From positions 563,001-627,000 of the forward strand of contig PYIU01000005.1 of NCBI GenBank assembly GCA_003415625.1: a stretch of DNA of 64,000 nucleotides. The letters run 5' to 3'. The stretch is from Aquanectria penicillioides. Its lineage: Eukaryota; Ascomycota; Sordariomycetes; Hypocreales; Nectriaceae. The notes under the pieces are model-generated. The model saw nothing but the letters and a program-made list of their open reading frames with translations, ran no database searches and was not told the DNA's origin. This document shows, in pieces, positions 1-10,906 of this stretch. Numbering within the stretch: position 1 is the first letter of the stretch; every line of letters begins with the position of its first letter. The translations under genes were made by a program, and so were the position numbers.

Positions 1-2364
1 TGGGCGAGGTGCAAATTTTGTGAATTCGTGGCTGTGCACATGGAAGGATTCCATGGTGACGTCTGGCGTGGATAGACCGACTTGGCATGGCATGGCATGG
101 CATGGTCTAGCTTGAAATAGTCTTGGTTAGCACCCAGGTTAATTACTACAAATGGGAAGGTCATGAAAGGATTCGACAATAAAACGAGTCAAATTTGCCT
201 TTATTGTTCCAAAACGACATTGGTTTCAGTTCCCATGATCTGGCCCGATGGAGCTCCAACATTCTCTGTGCTAAATATTTTGTACGCCCATATGACCCAT
301 CCTAATCTAATTGCCGCCATCACTATTGTGACATTTGACTCATAGTCCTCAGGCGCAACACTCGGTCAAGGTCTGTTACCATTAGATCCTGATGTTGTTT
401 CCAATGCAAATACTTTTCTCAGATGAGAACTTCGAAGGGGCTGAATGTGCCCTTTCATTCATTGTTCAATAGCAATCTCAGGTTCCATTGCAAACTCTCA
501 CGCTCGCACATTCAGAACCGGGTTATATATGATCCTAGTGTTGTTAGAGGCGATGTTGCATTGTCGTCTTTTGCATTCAAGGCTAGCTCTAATACAGATG
601 AAGGATGTGTTGTCATCGGCTTTATCGGTTGCCTTCCAGTACCGTCTTCTTCTTTGTGGCTTCCCACTGGTGATGGCCTCCTCGGAATTGCGGCTATCAA
701 CACAATATGTGACCAGAAGAATACTAAAAGGCATCAGGGTCAAACGGAGACTAAGGGCCAGTATTGTACTATGCACTACCAGAGTGACTATTCCTTTGCG
801 TCAATAACGCTAGAATCGAAGTACAACCCAGTCTTACCACCAGCGTTGCTGCACAGTTTCAGCCACCCTTAGACTCATAATAACCCCAAATGATGGCCCT
901 GTGGTTCGTGCATTGAATGCTTTGGCACTGTCGACGGCATGGTGGAGTTTTCTTCCGAATTTCTGCTCCCAACAAGTGATCTATCGGTGTACGTAGATTT
1001 TGAGTCCGAATAGGGGTGTTTCTTTTCCTCCGACGGACATTCACTTCGATTTCGGTGTCAGCAAATGGTCCACACCGACGGGCTAAACCTAATCATAACC
1101 ACTAAGAGCAAACATCCGTCTCAAACCACTGCGTTTGTTCCGCCTGACTGAACTAGTAGATTGACCGGCCTCCGATATGTAGGTAGAGAATGAGTCGTCA
1201 GATGATTGGACATTTTGGTAAAGATTGTCCGTCACCCGACATCGGTATCACACGGAGCACCTAATCGGATGGAGGATCGGTTATTTCCAGCGCAGGTTGG
1301 TCCGCCCCCGACTTCATAACCACATGATTGGACCGACACGGTCTCGAGTTTCCCCGAATGGCGGATACCGGGACATATGTTTGGTGTGGCGCAATGAATG
1401 AGATTTTCGACTGCGCTGAGATGTGAAATACTGATCTTATTCCCAAGTTCTGACTTTGCGTGTTACCATATGCCTGAGAATTCCTACAGAACTCTTAAGC
1501 CCCACTCGGTAAGCAAAAGGATGGTGGGGAGTTTTACATCATAACCATGGAGGTGTATGATGGTTGGGCATGGACTTTTTGTGTTAGTCTACTCTTTAAG
1601 AAGCCTCCATGGGAGGTCAGAAGCTGAGGTTTTGACCTCTCAGAATGATCAGACGGCAACCGAAGGAATCTGCTTAAAACCATGGAAATATCAATATAGA
1701 TAGAGCAGGAGGAAGTCTCTACCAAAACACTTGTAAGTGCTTCATCAACGCATTCACCGCGGCCGCACGCAACCTTCGCAAAGCTGTTCACTGATGGCAT
1801 AATGGAACTCCGAATCTGGATGGGGACCAATAAAGGTCTACAATATTGTCTTGAATTTCGCTAATGGCCACTACAGGCGGCTCGTGATGTTTACCAGGTC
1901 TCGAACAACCCTCAGTTAGCTTTGCTCACACTTCTTTGCTAAAGTTTCTTTCACTCCGCCACACGAAATCAGATACTCCAACGCCGTCGGACCTCAATTA
2001 AAACTAGGGCTTTATTAGTTTCGATTACGGTCCTATGAATGATTATTTGTTTTGTTCCCACTGATAATTATGAACGTGGTTCGACCTACAGACTTCAGTT
2101 ATGATAGCGACTCAGAAACCCAATGCTCTAATCGAAACTTGATGTTAATAGTACTTGTAGTATCCAATGATGTATACAAAGACAAATCTCGCAAAGCTCA
2201 ATCGGTCTATTAACAGGGCAGTGGGTGGGAGGACAGGGCCAAACAAATTATCTAGGCAGTGCATTGAACTAGAATAAAAGATGTGATAGAAGTGCAAAGT
2301 GTCATTTTCCCCTGACCAAAGGTCTTTGGTGAATAAAGGCCCTTTGACAGTTAACGAAGGCTGG
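1..2364. other. No supported gene; intergenic
   Basis: Open frames here are short, overlap on both strands and match no family I recognise. A pentamer array (GGCAT, about four copies) lies at 84-105. The last 100 bp or so are the 3' flank of the reductase gene that ends at 2365. I did not exclude a multi-exon gene with very short exons. Confidence 0.5.
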
Positions 2365-3454
2365 TTAAACAACCGTTTTCGCCCATTCTGGCACAATCGT
2401 GAACCTTGCAGCCTCCACAATCGTGTCCTGCCACAGCTTCTCTCCCAGCGATTTCATCGCGCTTAATTCGTAAAACGCATCTATTCTTCAATCTTGTCAG
2501 CAAAAGTTTCACATTTCGAGGGGCTGGTTGTTGGGCTCACTTCTCAATGTTCGTATCGCCGATTAGCTGACCGTGAGATTCAGGCCCAGCTACCGCTGCG
2601 GCGTTCAAGCCAATCCATCCACCATGTTCTACCTTCCTAATTCTCCTCAAGGTACCCAGCACAGCGACTGGGACGCGAAGATACAAAGGCATATTTTTTG
2701 TCATCGGTGTGTCGACCATACCAGGGCAAAAGTTGTTTACAATGACTTTCTCGGATCCATAGAGCTTTCCCAACCGATGGACGAATAACAAAACAAGCAA
2801 CTTTGAGTCTCCGTAACGACTAAAGCCCTTGAAATTTGCTGGGTCATCGAGATATTCAATCATGTGTTGTGGCATCATTGATGCTGGTTCCTTACATAGA
2901 GCGCCGGTGTCGTACATACGACTTCCTGTCAACGACACTCGGGTCGGGTTCCCCGATTGGGTTGCCGTTGCCTCTAGCAGAGGCAAAAGTTCAAAAAATA
3001 GCAGCACGTTTGTCAGATAGTTCACCTGTACAGTCTTCTCGTGGCCATCTTTCGTCTTTTCGTATTCCAGGCCATTGGCGCCAGCGTTAAGCATCAAGAT
3101 ATGCACCTGTTTCAGTTCTCGTTTAACCTGCGCTGCAAAGTTCTTCAGACTTTGGTACGACTCCGCATCAAACGGCATAATTCGGACGTCAGGTCTTGTT
3201 TTCGAATTCCGAACTTGGGGGTCGGCTAACAACTGCGCCTTGGCCTTTTCGCCCTTGGAGATATTGCGTACAGCCAGAACAAGAGTCGAGACATTCCTGA
3301 CGAGAAATTGGCGGCAAAACTCAAGGCCCAGGCCTGAGCTAGCACCGGTGACTATTATTGTCTGGCCTTGGACATTTAAGTCGGCTGGTAGAGGGGGAAC
3401 GGAAGGCTGGAAGAAGGGCATGGTCGACATGGTGACTGAAGATTGGAAGGACAA
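2365..3454 (-). CDS. Short-chain dehydrogenase/reductase (SDR), 344 aa, 2 exons
   Basis: NAD(P)-dependent oxidoreductase of the classical SDR fold; substrate unknown. Visible motifs are TGASSGLG (residues 36-43, cofactor binding), LNAG (about 122-125), catalytic Ser near 177, YGDSK (Tyr214, Lys218) and CPGMVDT (243-249). The first exon (3454-2541) runs into a stop soon after a GDTNIEK stretch. A 55-nt intron (2540-2486; GTGAGC donor, GCTGAC branch, GAAG acceptor) restores phase and adds a 40-residue tail with SLGEKLWQDT, the usual C-terminal helix of fungal SDRs. Exon 2 is 2485-2365. The total is 1035 nt, a multiple of three. Three Met codons lie within the first 12 residues, so the exact start is uncertain. 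It lies downstream of and parallel to the Zn2Cys6 regulator at 4288-6010, which suggests, but does not prove, a shared pathway. Confidence 0.88.
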
Positions 3455-4287
3455 GATGCAGAATGTGTAGTAGATGTTATAGAATCTGAGGGATGAATTA
3501 TTCGAGTATGATCAAGCAATGCTTACCTCGTGCCCAATATATAGCATCGCGGTATAGTGCTCTTGACTCAGGATGCCGCTTCCAGGATGGCTTGTGCCGA
3601 ATTCGACAGGCGGACCCTAGTGTATGGATTATCGGTCCGTGTGGCAATACCAGGCAGACCTGGCGGAGCGTGAACAATTGGTCTCCGCAAAACTTTAAAT
3701 TGTCGGGCTCTTTCAAACTCCGCAAAGCGCACGGATTTAGCGGACGCGAATCAGCTGGGCATCGCCGTCCATGCCTGATGACGAGGAATTTCAGCTGCAT
3801 TATTTTTCTCTACCTTCAGTCTATGCAAGCTGGTAGTACTAATGGTGCCTGGAAATATGGAGCTTTAATTTTACGAGATAATTGTAGCTCATCCTTACTA
3901 GTGCACTCCATTGATCGCAACCATTGTGGCCAGTGTCTCCAATCCTTTTACTTTTGAGGCCTCACAGAATCGGTGCCTGTAACATTGGTCAAGCCCAACC
4001 CAACGCCCCTTTCAATTTTGTTTTCCAACGTTATTTCAAACTATCCACTATATGCTCCTTTGGTCAGATGTCGAAAAATATCTAGGTTGCGCTTGGGCAA
4101 CAGCGCAGTTTGAGGTTCACCCATCGCCCTCAATTGAAGGGGGCCTATTTTTGTGATATTGGATAAACATGGAACCTTTTAGCAAAGAGATTAAATAAAA
4201 CAAATTTTGCTGTTTTTGGGACAATATTGGTGGACCAGCGTGTCTACATACTGACCCCCTATCTTTGTTCAAAAATGCTATCTCAAA
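3455..4287 (-). promoter_or_regulatory. Intergenic: SDR upstream region and regulator 3' flank
   Basis: This 833-bp gap holds no convincing gene. The part next to the SDR start has three CTCCGC hexamers within 61 bp: one inverted at 3663-3668 and two direct at 3683-3688 and 3718-3723. Together they form CGGAG-N14-CTCCG, a symmetrical pair of the CGG/CCG type bound by Zn2Cys6 dimers. The spacing is wider than in well-known sites, so binding is only a possibility. The left part (about 3960-4287) is AT-rich 3' flank of the regulator. Confidence 0.3.
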
Positions 4288-6010
4288 TCAATACCAATGA
4301 AGTCCATTGTGTCTCCGTTTGACAGCCGCCCACGTGCCGTCCCGTAACCTCCATCTACAGTTGAGCACTAGGTCCGTTTCAATGCCATGAGGGAGCTCAA
4401 CCTGAACATCAGATATTCTGCGTAGCTTTGGAAGCGATGAGTCCGGCAGGGTACTATCACGAAGTCCATTGATGGCCCCTTCATCGCCAATTCCGATTTT
4501 TTCGTGGTGTGCGTTTTCCTCCAGTCGAATGACCTCCGCAGCAATTAGAGCTGCTGTTGGCCCATCCCAGATTCCTTCTTGCCGGGCTTGTGTTGCGAGA
4601 ATTGACAATGCATCCCCCCTTATCCGAGGATTACGGCATTTTAGAGCCGTATAGTATAAAGCTGGAACAATACCCAGGTCGTTGGTGAATGTAAAATATT
4701 CGGTACAATGAGTAGTTTGTGTTTTGGGTCTTGAAGCCGGAGGTGTGTAAACCTGCAGAGCGGCTTTCGTTGAAGATATAATTGATGCAAACTGTACGAT
4801 ATGGTGATCAAAAACTGATTCATTGTCTGAATACAAAGCCGTAGCTGTGACAATTCCTGCCATTGCGTGGTAGGCCGAGAGCAGGTGCTGAGCAACCTGT
4901 TCCCGAAGTGAGGGCGGCGGCTGAAGCGAAAACAGATGAGGCCTTGTCCTCAAAGCCCTATAAGCTTGTAGCCAAGAGTTGAGGTCTTGTTGGAGCCTTT
5001 GTTGGGTAGTGAGAGCGCGGAATAATTGGCTGATGTTGGCAGAGGGTTCGGTAATGCGACCCTGACGCTGCAGTCGATATGCGTCTGCCAAGAGAAGATC
5101 AAGCCGCTGTCTCGCTTCGTGCAGTGATGCCAGCGTAATGAATCGCCCTCTTATTTCTTGAGTATTGGAACAAGGTTGATCGTCTGTTATGATATCGAAT
5201 AATAGCTCAGCTTGGACTTCTAGTCGACTGAAAGCTTCTGCGAGCCAATCATCCACGGGGTCCCGGGAAGATTTCTGGATGTGGTTCTCAGGGCTCTTCA
5301 GTATCTGTAGCCCGTGCTGAAGATGTATCAAACCCTGCGCCGGGTTCTTTTGGAGATACTCGATTGTAACAAACATAAGACATGCTATGAGGGTCACACG
5401 GATCGATGATCTGCTTCCACGAATCTTTGAGCCATGTGATTGAGATCCATTCAGCAAGTTGATGGCCGTATTGTAATGGCGCAGGGCAGCCGATTTCAGG
5501 GCCTCAAGCTCTAGCAGAGAAGTTGTGGACCACTTGTTGATGCATGCCCGTTTGTGGAGAGAGCCTAGTGCCAAGACACAACTGAGAATGGTAGGTTCAT
5601 TATAGCATGTCTGTGGAACCAGGTTTTCCCAGAATGGGGAGGGAAACACTCCTTGGAGCTTGGCCAGCACGAACCACTCAAGAAGCCCAAGGTCTTCTGC
5701 ATTGAGGCGACCCACAAGACCTGTGCTGCTGGGTCGATATACATCGAGCCCTTGTTGCCTGCTGCCCCCCAAGATGCCGTATCCGATGCAATCGCGGCCA
5801 GTCAAGATGCAGCGCCGGCAAGACGGCCGCTCTTCGTCACACTTGACTCGGCGTTCCCTGTTGCCAGCAGAGTCAGCGCACGCTGGGGTGGGAAGGGGCC
5901 ACGAGATGTGCGCTGCGAACCTACTTGCAAGTGCGGCAGCCCGTCTTGACGCGTTGAATTCCCCTACGGGCCTTCGGCCGACTGCTCTGTCCGAGAGAAC
6001 TTTCATCCAT
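4288..6010 (-). CDS. Zn2Cys6 fungal transcription factor, 551 aa, 2 exons
   Basis: Nuclear DNA-binding regulator. The zinc cluster is split by a 67-nt intron (5924-5858; GTAGGT donor, CAG acceptor). Exon 1 (6010-5925) supplies GCRTCK and exon 2 (5857-4288) continues ERRVKCDEERPSCRRC. Together they give a perfect C-X2-C-X6-C-X6-C-X2-C-X6-C at C25, C28, C35, C42, C45 and C52. Reading exon 2 through the intron would lose the first two cysteines, so the spliced start at 6010 is preferred. The rest resembles the fungal-specific domain found with C6 fingers (DUF3468/Fungal_trans_2 type), including a helical LIACLMF...LQHGLQIL stretch. The spliced length is 1656 nt, in frame. The gene is divergent from the lactamase-fold gene at 6511 and parallel to the SDR, a common layout for pathway-specific regulators. 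Confidence 0.9.
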
Positions 6011-6510
6011 GACTACAAACCCCGTACCACACTGACGAAGCGGTAGAAGGTGGATATGCGACGAGGCCAGGTAGAAAAGGAAACGGGGGCATCGAATCTC
6101 TCAGCCAGAAAGCAAAAGGGTTGCCGGCAGTTCGTACACTAGCGCCATCGGAAAGCGAGCGTCGTGATTGGTTCGGTCTTTTATAGTTTCTGTCCTTTCT
6201 TCTCAGCTTCGCAACCTTCATTTGGTGGAGTTGAGACCGAAATCTGAGGCTTGGCGGACTTTTGTGAGTGCACAGACGACTCCGACTCTGGCGTCGTCGG
6301 TCTGTTCAACGGGTCTGTCCATGTCTCACAAAGGCGATGGAGCTTCGGATTTCTTTCAATCGCCTTCATTGATGACGAAGATGAATATAAAAATAATGAT
6401 TTGCGCTCCTCGCAAACAATATATATCCCTTCAGGACCTTACAAGCTCACCTCCGACATTTCTCCCATCATCACACCCAACACAACCAGCGCAACTTCAT
6501 TCCCATTACA
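6011..6510. promoter_or_regulatory. Shared divergent promoter, regulator and hydrolase
   Basis: A 500-bp head-to-head gap. An 8-bp inverted pair, TTCGGTCT at 6172-6179 and AGACCGAA at 6234-6241, lies near the middle. A TATA-like ATATAT lies near 6420, about 90 bp before the hydrolase ATG. The arrangement would allow co-regulation of both genes, which is an inference. Confidence 0.4.
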
Positions 6511-7812
6511 ATGGCTGACAACAGTAGATCTGCTCCCAATCTGGAAATTCCAGCCTCTCGGCAGGTAGTTGATGTATCTGTCATCAACAGTACGGCCGAT
6601 GTACGTTGCCCATGGGGATTCTTCGTTAAAGATCCCCTGCCTGGCCATGAGATGCTGGAATGTCCTTCGTTTGTGTTCCTGGTTCAACATCCTTCAGGTA
6701 AAAAGGTTCTCTTCGACTTGGGCCTTCGAAAGGATACGGATGCATTCCCGCCCGTCATCCAGAAGGGCATGGCAGGTTTACACATGAAGTCCGAGAAGGA
6801 CATCGCTCAGATCCTGCGAGAGGACGGCAGAATTGCACTCGATGAGATCGACAGTATCATCTGGAGGTGAGTTAAACATAAAGAAAACAGGCAAATGATA
6901 CTAACGAGATTACCACCCACGCAGCCACTGGCATGCTGACCATATCGGCGATACGAGTACTTTTACATCCAAGACCGAACTCGTCGTCGGCCCCGGCTTC
7001 AAGAGCGCGCTCCTTCCAGGCTATCCGGCTGATCCTTATGGATTTATTCTCGAGGCCGACTACGCGTCAGTTCAATTTGTTATTTTTACACTTTTTGGGA
7101 GGAGCTACATGTTTCGACTTCCAAAATCAAGCTAGGTTCTTGATGCTAACGCTGCACAATTCTAGAGGACGCGACGTTCGAGAAATTGATTTCACTGATG
7201 GCCTCACGATTGGTGGATTCCGTGCGGTAGACTTTTTCGGTGACGGCAGTTTCTACTTGCTAGATTCCCCAGGCGTAAGTCCACTCACTCATAAAATGCA
7301 AGTTGATCAAGAATCTGACCAGAAATTCTTAGCATGCCGTTGGACACATGTCTGCCCTAGCACGTACCACCCCATCAACTTTCATCATGATGGGCGGCGA
7401 TGGCTGTCACCATTGCGGTTCCTTGAGACCTAACAAGCATCTACCTCTACCGGACGAAGTTTCGCCTTCTCCATTTTCCATCCCGCCACACTCACAAGGT
7501 ACCATCTGTCCCGGTGCCATGCTTGAGGCAATTCATCCAACGCGCAGTCGCACAGAGCCTTACTATGGCCATCTGGCAGAAGCTGAGGGTCGTGATGTCA
7601 CTCTAGCAGAAGGTACTATCCAAAAGATGATCGACTTTGATGCCAGTGAGGACGTGTTTGTGGTGCTTGCACATGACAAAAGCCTTCTTGATATTATAGA
7701 TTTCTTTCCTCTGAGCGCAAATGCGTGGAAAGAAAAGGGCTGGAAGGAGGCTAGTCGTTGGAGGTTCCTTGAAGATTTCAAGGATGCTGCGGCGAAGGTT
7801 AGTGCTATTTGA
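6511..7812 (+). CDS. Metallo-beta-lactamase-fold hydrolase (lactonase-like), 361 aa, 4 exons
   Basis: Probable zinc hydrolase of the N-acyl-homoserine-lactonase-like branch. The exons are 6511-6866, 6925-7065, 7166-7274 and 7333-7812, with introns of 58, 100 and 58 nt. All junctions are GT-AG and phase-consistent, for a total of 1086 nt. The first junction builds [10 protein letters not shown], giving the HxHxDH metal motif at H120, H122, D124 and H125. The third junction builds SPGHAVGH (His203). A likely bridging Asp is in GGDG (D225), and a C-terminal His is at LAHD (about 316). Fungal relatives include lactam- or lactone-opening enzymes of detoxification clusters; the substrate here cannot be read from sequence. 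No signal peptide is seen, so it is probably cytosolic. The start at 6511 has a favourable ACAATGG context. Confidence 0.9.
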
Positions 7813-8991
7813 GCTGTCACTTGCAGGATTTCGATATCTCTTTAATTTAATTTATTTATGACATGAAGACGTCTCAAAACATTAAATCAAGTACTTTAAC
7901 ACGCAATTGAATTATTCGTAGCTGCCCCGACGGACTGGTCTAGTCTGGTCGGTTTTTCCTATACCTTCCAAGTGAGGTGTATCTTTAGCTGATGTTTACG
8001 CCAACCAACTTGCAATCGTGAGAGAAATCTACCCCTAGACTCGAGGCTTAGTGGTTTCGAAGGCTCTCACTATCAATGTCCCTCGATCAATCTGTGACAT
8101 GACTCTCCTCTAAACTTGAGTTGTTTAGCTTATCAATCACTTTTTCATTTCTCCAAGTCCTTTACAAACTTGGTTATTAACTAGGACTAACGCACATTAC
8201 AGTTGTCCTCATTGCATTCCACCAAAACAGCAACCTTAACCTGTGCCTACAAATCACCCTTCTCGTCCATGGTTGTATCTGAACCTAGCGCATCGGATTC
8301 ATGTGTCGACTTTTGGGTCTTGACTTTCGGCTCATGCCAAACGTCCCCTTTGCACGAACTCTTGTACCCACTCGGTTTAGCAACCAGGAACTTCCCAAAC
8401 TACAGTGAACCCTAAACATTGAAGTAGTACCACGCTTCATTGAATATTTGCTGTTTGTTTTTATTTTTGCACATGATTGATACATATGCACCATGTCCTA
8501 CCGTTACCAAAGCCAGCCTAGCCGCCAACTTGCTCAGACTGCGCCTCGAAGGAGATGTGAAGTGATTTCAGTTCGACGCTGTCGAATTCTTGTAGAAAGT
8601 GAGTATTCTATGAGAAAATAGTGACGTGAGTAATCCCTTACCCACGGACAAATAGCACGTAGCTCGTAATCCGAAGAACAAAGTTCATAAGCTTGGTTCT
8701 CTTTATGATGATATCATAATTATTACCGAAAGCCAAGTTTACCGATTGTGTTGATTTTAAACACGTCAAAACATCATTGACATAAAACAAAATCACATGC
8801 ATGATCAACTTCAGCTGGATGCAAATTATATCGTAAGCACTCATGGTCAAGCCTCGAATCATGGGGCGTTGAAGAAAATTAAGTCTTAAGGGAAGACACA
8901 AAGGAACCGCATACGTCCTCTCGCTCCCACTTTCTATAACGTCGTCCCACACGGCTCAAATAATACGTCGAGAGATCCCCATCCCATGGCC
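7813..8991. other. Intergenic between convergent genes; nothing recognised
   Basis: The hydrolase and the acetyltransferase converge on this 1.2-kb AT-leaning stretch. Both 3' flanks end here. No open frame carries a known motif, and I see no repeat or RNA gene. Confidence 0.55.
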
Positions 8992-9561
8992 CTACAACTC
9001 AACTCTTGTGAGGGTAGGGCCTTTGTCTAAAATCTTTCCAAAGGTGATGAAATGCAAATCGTCTCTTAAAACCCCTTTCCAATCTCCATGGTACTCGTAG
9101 GGAAACGGCGTTGTTTCCCCCGTCGGCTCATACCCTCGGCGCATGTACCATGCAATTAACTCGGCGCGGGTGTTCACAACACCAAACTCCAGCCTCGTGG
9201 AGCCCCATTCTCGGCGCGCGTAGTCCTCGGCATAGGCAAGCACCTGGCGGCCCAGACCGCGGTTCTGGCAGCCGACATCGACAGCAAGCAAGCCGAACCA
9301 GGCACGGGCGTCGTCGAGTTTCCGCACGCTGCAATGGGCCACGATGGCGCCGTCTGGGTCAGTGGCAGCCAGAACAGCAAACTGGGGCTGGGCTAGCTTG
9401 GAAGTGATGCTGGGAACGTCGGTGACGTCGATGCCGTCGTGGTCAGGCGACAAGAACACCTGTGTAGTTTTATCGTCGCGAAATGCCGTGTTGATAAGGC
9501 GCTCGAGCCGGACTGCATCCTCGGCGGAAGCGAGGCGGAAGTTAAGGCTGCTGGTGGCCAT
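8992..9561 (-). CDS. GNAT-family N-acetyltransferase, 189 aa
   Basis: Small acyl-CoA-dependent N-acetyltransferase with unknown acceptor. A single exon starts at the ATG at 9561 (MATSSLNFRL), which begins the GNAT fold directly. The open frame extends further upstream, but that extension has no domain and overlaps the promoter, so I reject it. Motif A is LLAVDVGCQNRGLGRQVL (about 91-108), with the R-G-L-G acetyl-CoA pyrophosphate loop. Motif B is the FGVVNTRAELIAWYMRRGY stretch (about 126-144), typical of fungal and bacterial Rim-type acetyltransferases. The left end of an inverted-repeat element lies 175 bp upstream of the start, so the promoter may be altered by the insertion. Confidence 0.85.
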   Translation of the reverse strand: MATSSLNFRLASAEDAVRLERLINTAFRDDKTTQVFLSPDHDGIDVTDVPSITSKLAQPQFAVLAATDPDGAIVAHCSVRKLDDARAWFGLLAVDVGCQNRGLGRQVLAYAEDYARREWGSTRLEFGVVNTRAELIAWYMRRGYEPTGETTPFPYEYHGDWKGVLRDDLHFITFGKILDKGPTLTRVEL

Positions 9562-9735
9562 ATTTGGTTGAGTCGGGGGATAAAGCTGACGCTGTCGTCT
9601 ATTTGGAACGAGAGCACATGTGGTTATATTGTGTCGGCAACTGGGAGGCTCTGTGGATGGCTTAAATAGACCAGGGTGACTACGCCCTTGGGGCCATTTG
9701 CATGTCGTCTGAGTGACAACCCGATCCCTGCAATA

Positions 9736-10394
9736 CGGTCGCACATTAGCTAATGTTTGCACGAGTGCAAAATCCCCACTTACCAAATGGCACACACACC
9801 ACAATGTACGTAGCTCACATTGTGCAGGTTGGCTGGTCTTCGCTTCACTGGGATATCGTACGCATATTTGCGTACAATATCTTTAGCTACTGACCTAAAA
9901 TACCACAAAAAGGTGCTAGCCATTGTCCTAGATTAGCTAGAACTATTAACTAATGCCTCTATATATAACCACTTAATTAAGGCTTTTTAGGCTGCTGCTT
10001 ATATGCAAGAAAAAAGCATTAAGATAAGGAAATAGTTATATATACTTTAATTAATAATAATAGGGTTATTTTAGGTTCCTTCTTTATTTAGCTTAATTAG
10101 CTCCTCTTTAATCCCTAATCCCTTAAGGAGTTCAATTGGCTAGGCTTAGGATCCCAAGCTATTGCCCTAACTTCCGCCGCCAAAGCCGCCCCTACATACA
10201 CTACCTATAGCCAAGTCCCTATTGTTGCACTAAGCAGCGCAATCCGGCTGCTTATAATTGCTGCAGCAGCTATCGAAATGGCCTAGAAGGCAAATGCAGT
10301 AAGGGAAGGGACTTGCGTACGCGTCCCTATCCAGAATCATCTTGTTTTGATAAGATGATTTTGCACTCGTGCAAACATTAGCTAATGTGCGACC
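9736..10394. mobile_element. 659-bp non-autonomous TIR element with TA target duplication
   Basis: Perfect 39-bp terminal inverted repeats occupy 9736-9774 and 10356-10394. They start CGGTCGCACATT and are flanked by TA on both sides (9734-9735 and 10395-10396), the signature of the Tc1/mariner/pogo superfamily. Each repeat itself holds two palindromes: CATTAGCTAATG, and TTTGCAC/GTGCAAA around a GA centre. The interior is AT- and TA-rich and has no intact transposase frame, so this is a MITE or a decayed deletion derivative, perhaps affected by RIP. It sits between the acetyltransferase promoter and the next gene. Confidence 0.85.
9852..9881. repeat. Internal hairpin of the 659-bp element
   Basis: Inverted arms of 13 bp around a 4-nt centre (TATT), with one mismatch; the arms contain GTACGCA/TGCGTAC. 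It lies inside the element, about 80 bp from its left repeat. It may be a subterminal transposase site or a chance palindrome. Confidence 0.55.
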
Positions 10395-10906
10395 GTACTG
10401 CAACCATCTGCAAGGGCGTAGTTGACGGAATTGTAGTGGTGTGGTTTTTAGGCGCTCATGGCGCGTGCGTGGATACAAACCTGTCACCCAGCTGGCTAAT
10501 AAAGACAAACATTTGGGCTTCGAACAATCCGTCAAACAAGAAGAACCGGTTTCGACTTGTATGCTCTCTAACCATTAATTGACACAATATTCTTAGCTTG
10601 AAAAACATGCTTGGCCAACGGCGCGCTAAGGACAGCAGAGATATTTTCAGTGTACTTCACCACGATGCAGTAGTTTCAGGAATTACCGATTCCCCAAGAT
10701 CAAGTTTGAGCCACATGCCTCTATGCAATTCTAAAAACAAAGTCTGAAGCTCGATTTACGTCGATGCAACTCTTTCCCTCGTCCAGAATATACTACGAAT
10801 ATTATACAAAGCAGGAAAACACTATATACATTGATCCAATCCTACTGGTGTGATACCAAGTCCCTCGAGCTATTTCTAAAAAGAACTCATGTAGAGGCAC
10901 CCTTGA
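10395..10906. other. Intergenic; 3' flank of the secreted-protein gene
   Basis: This 510-bp stretch has no supported gene. An 11-mer, CAAGGGCGTAG, at 10410-10420 has its exact inverted copy at 9680-9690 on the other side of the element, outside both TIRs. Confidence 0.5.

Noticed and set aside
9562..9804. N-terminal extension of the acetyltransferase
   Set aside because: The extension has no conserved residues and runs into the left TIR of the 659-bp element; the ATG at 9561 starts the GNAT fold.
10230..10535. 101-codon frame across the right end of the 659-bp element
   Set aside because: It crosses the TIR boundary and shows no transposase motif.
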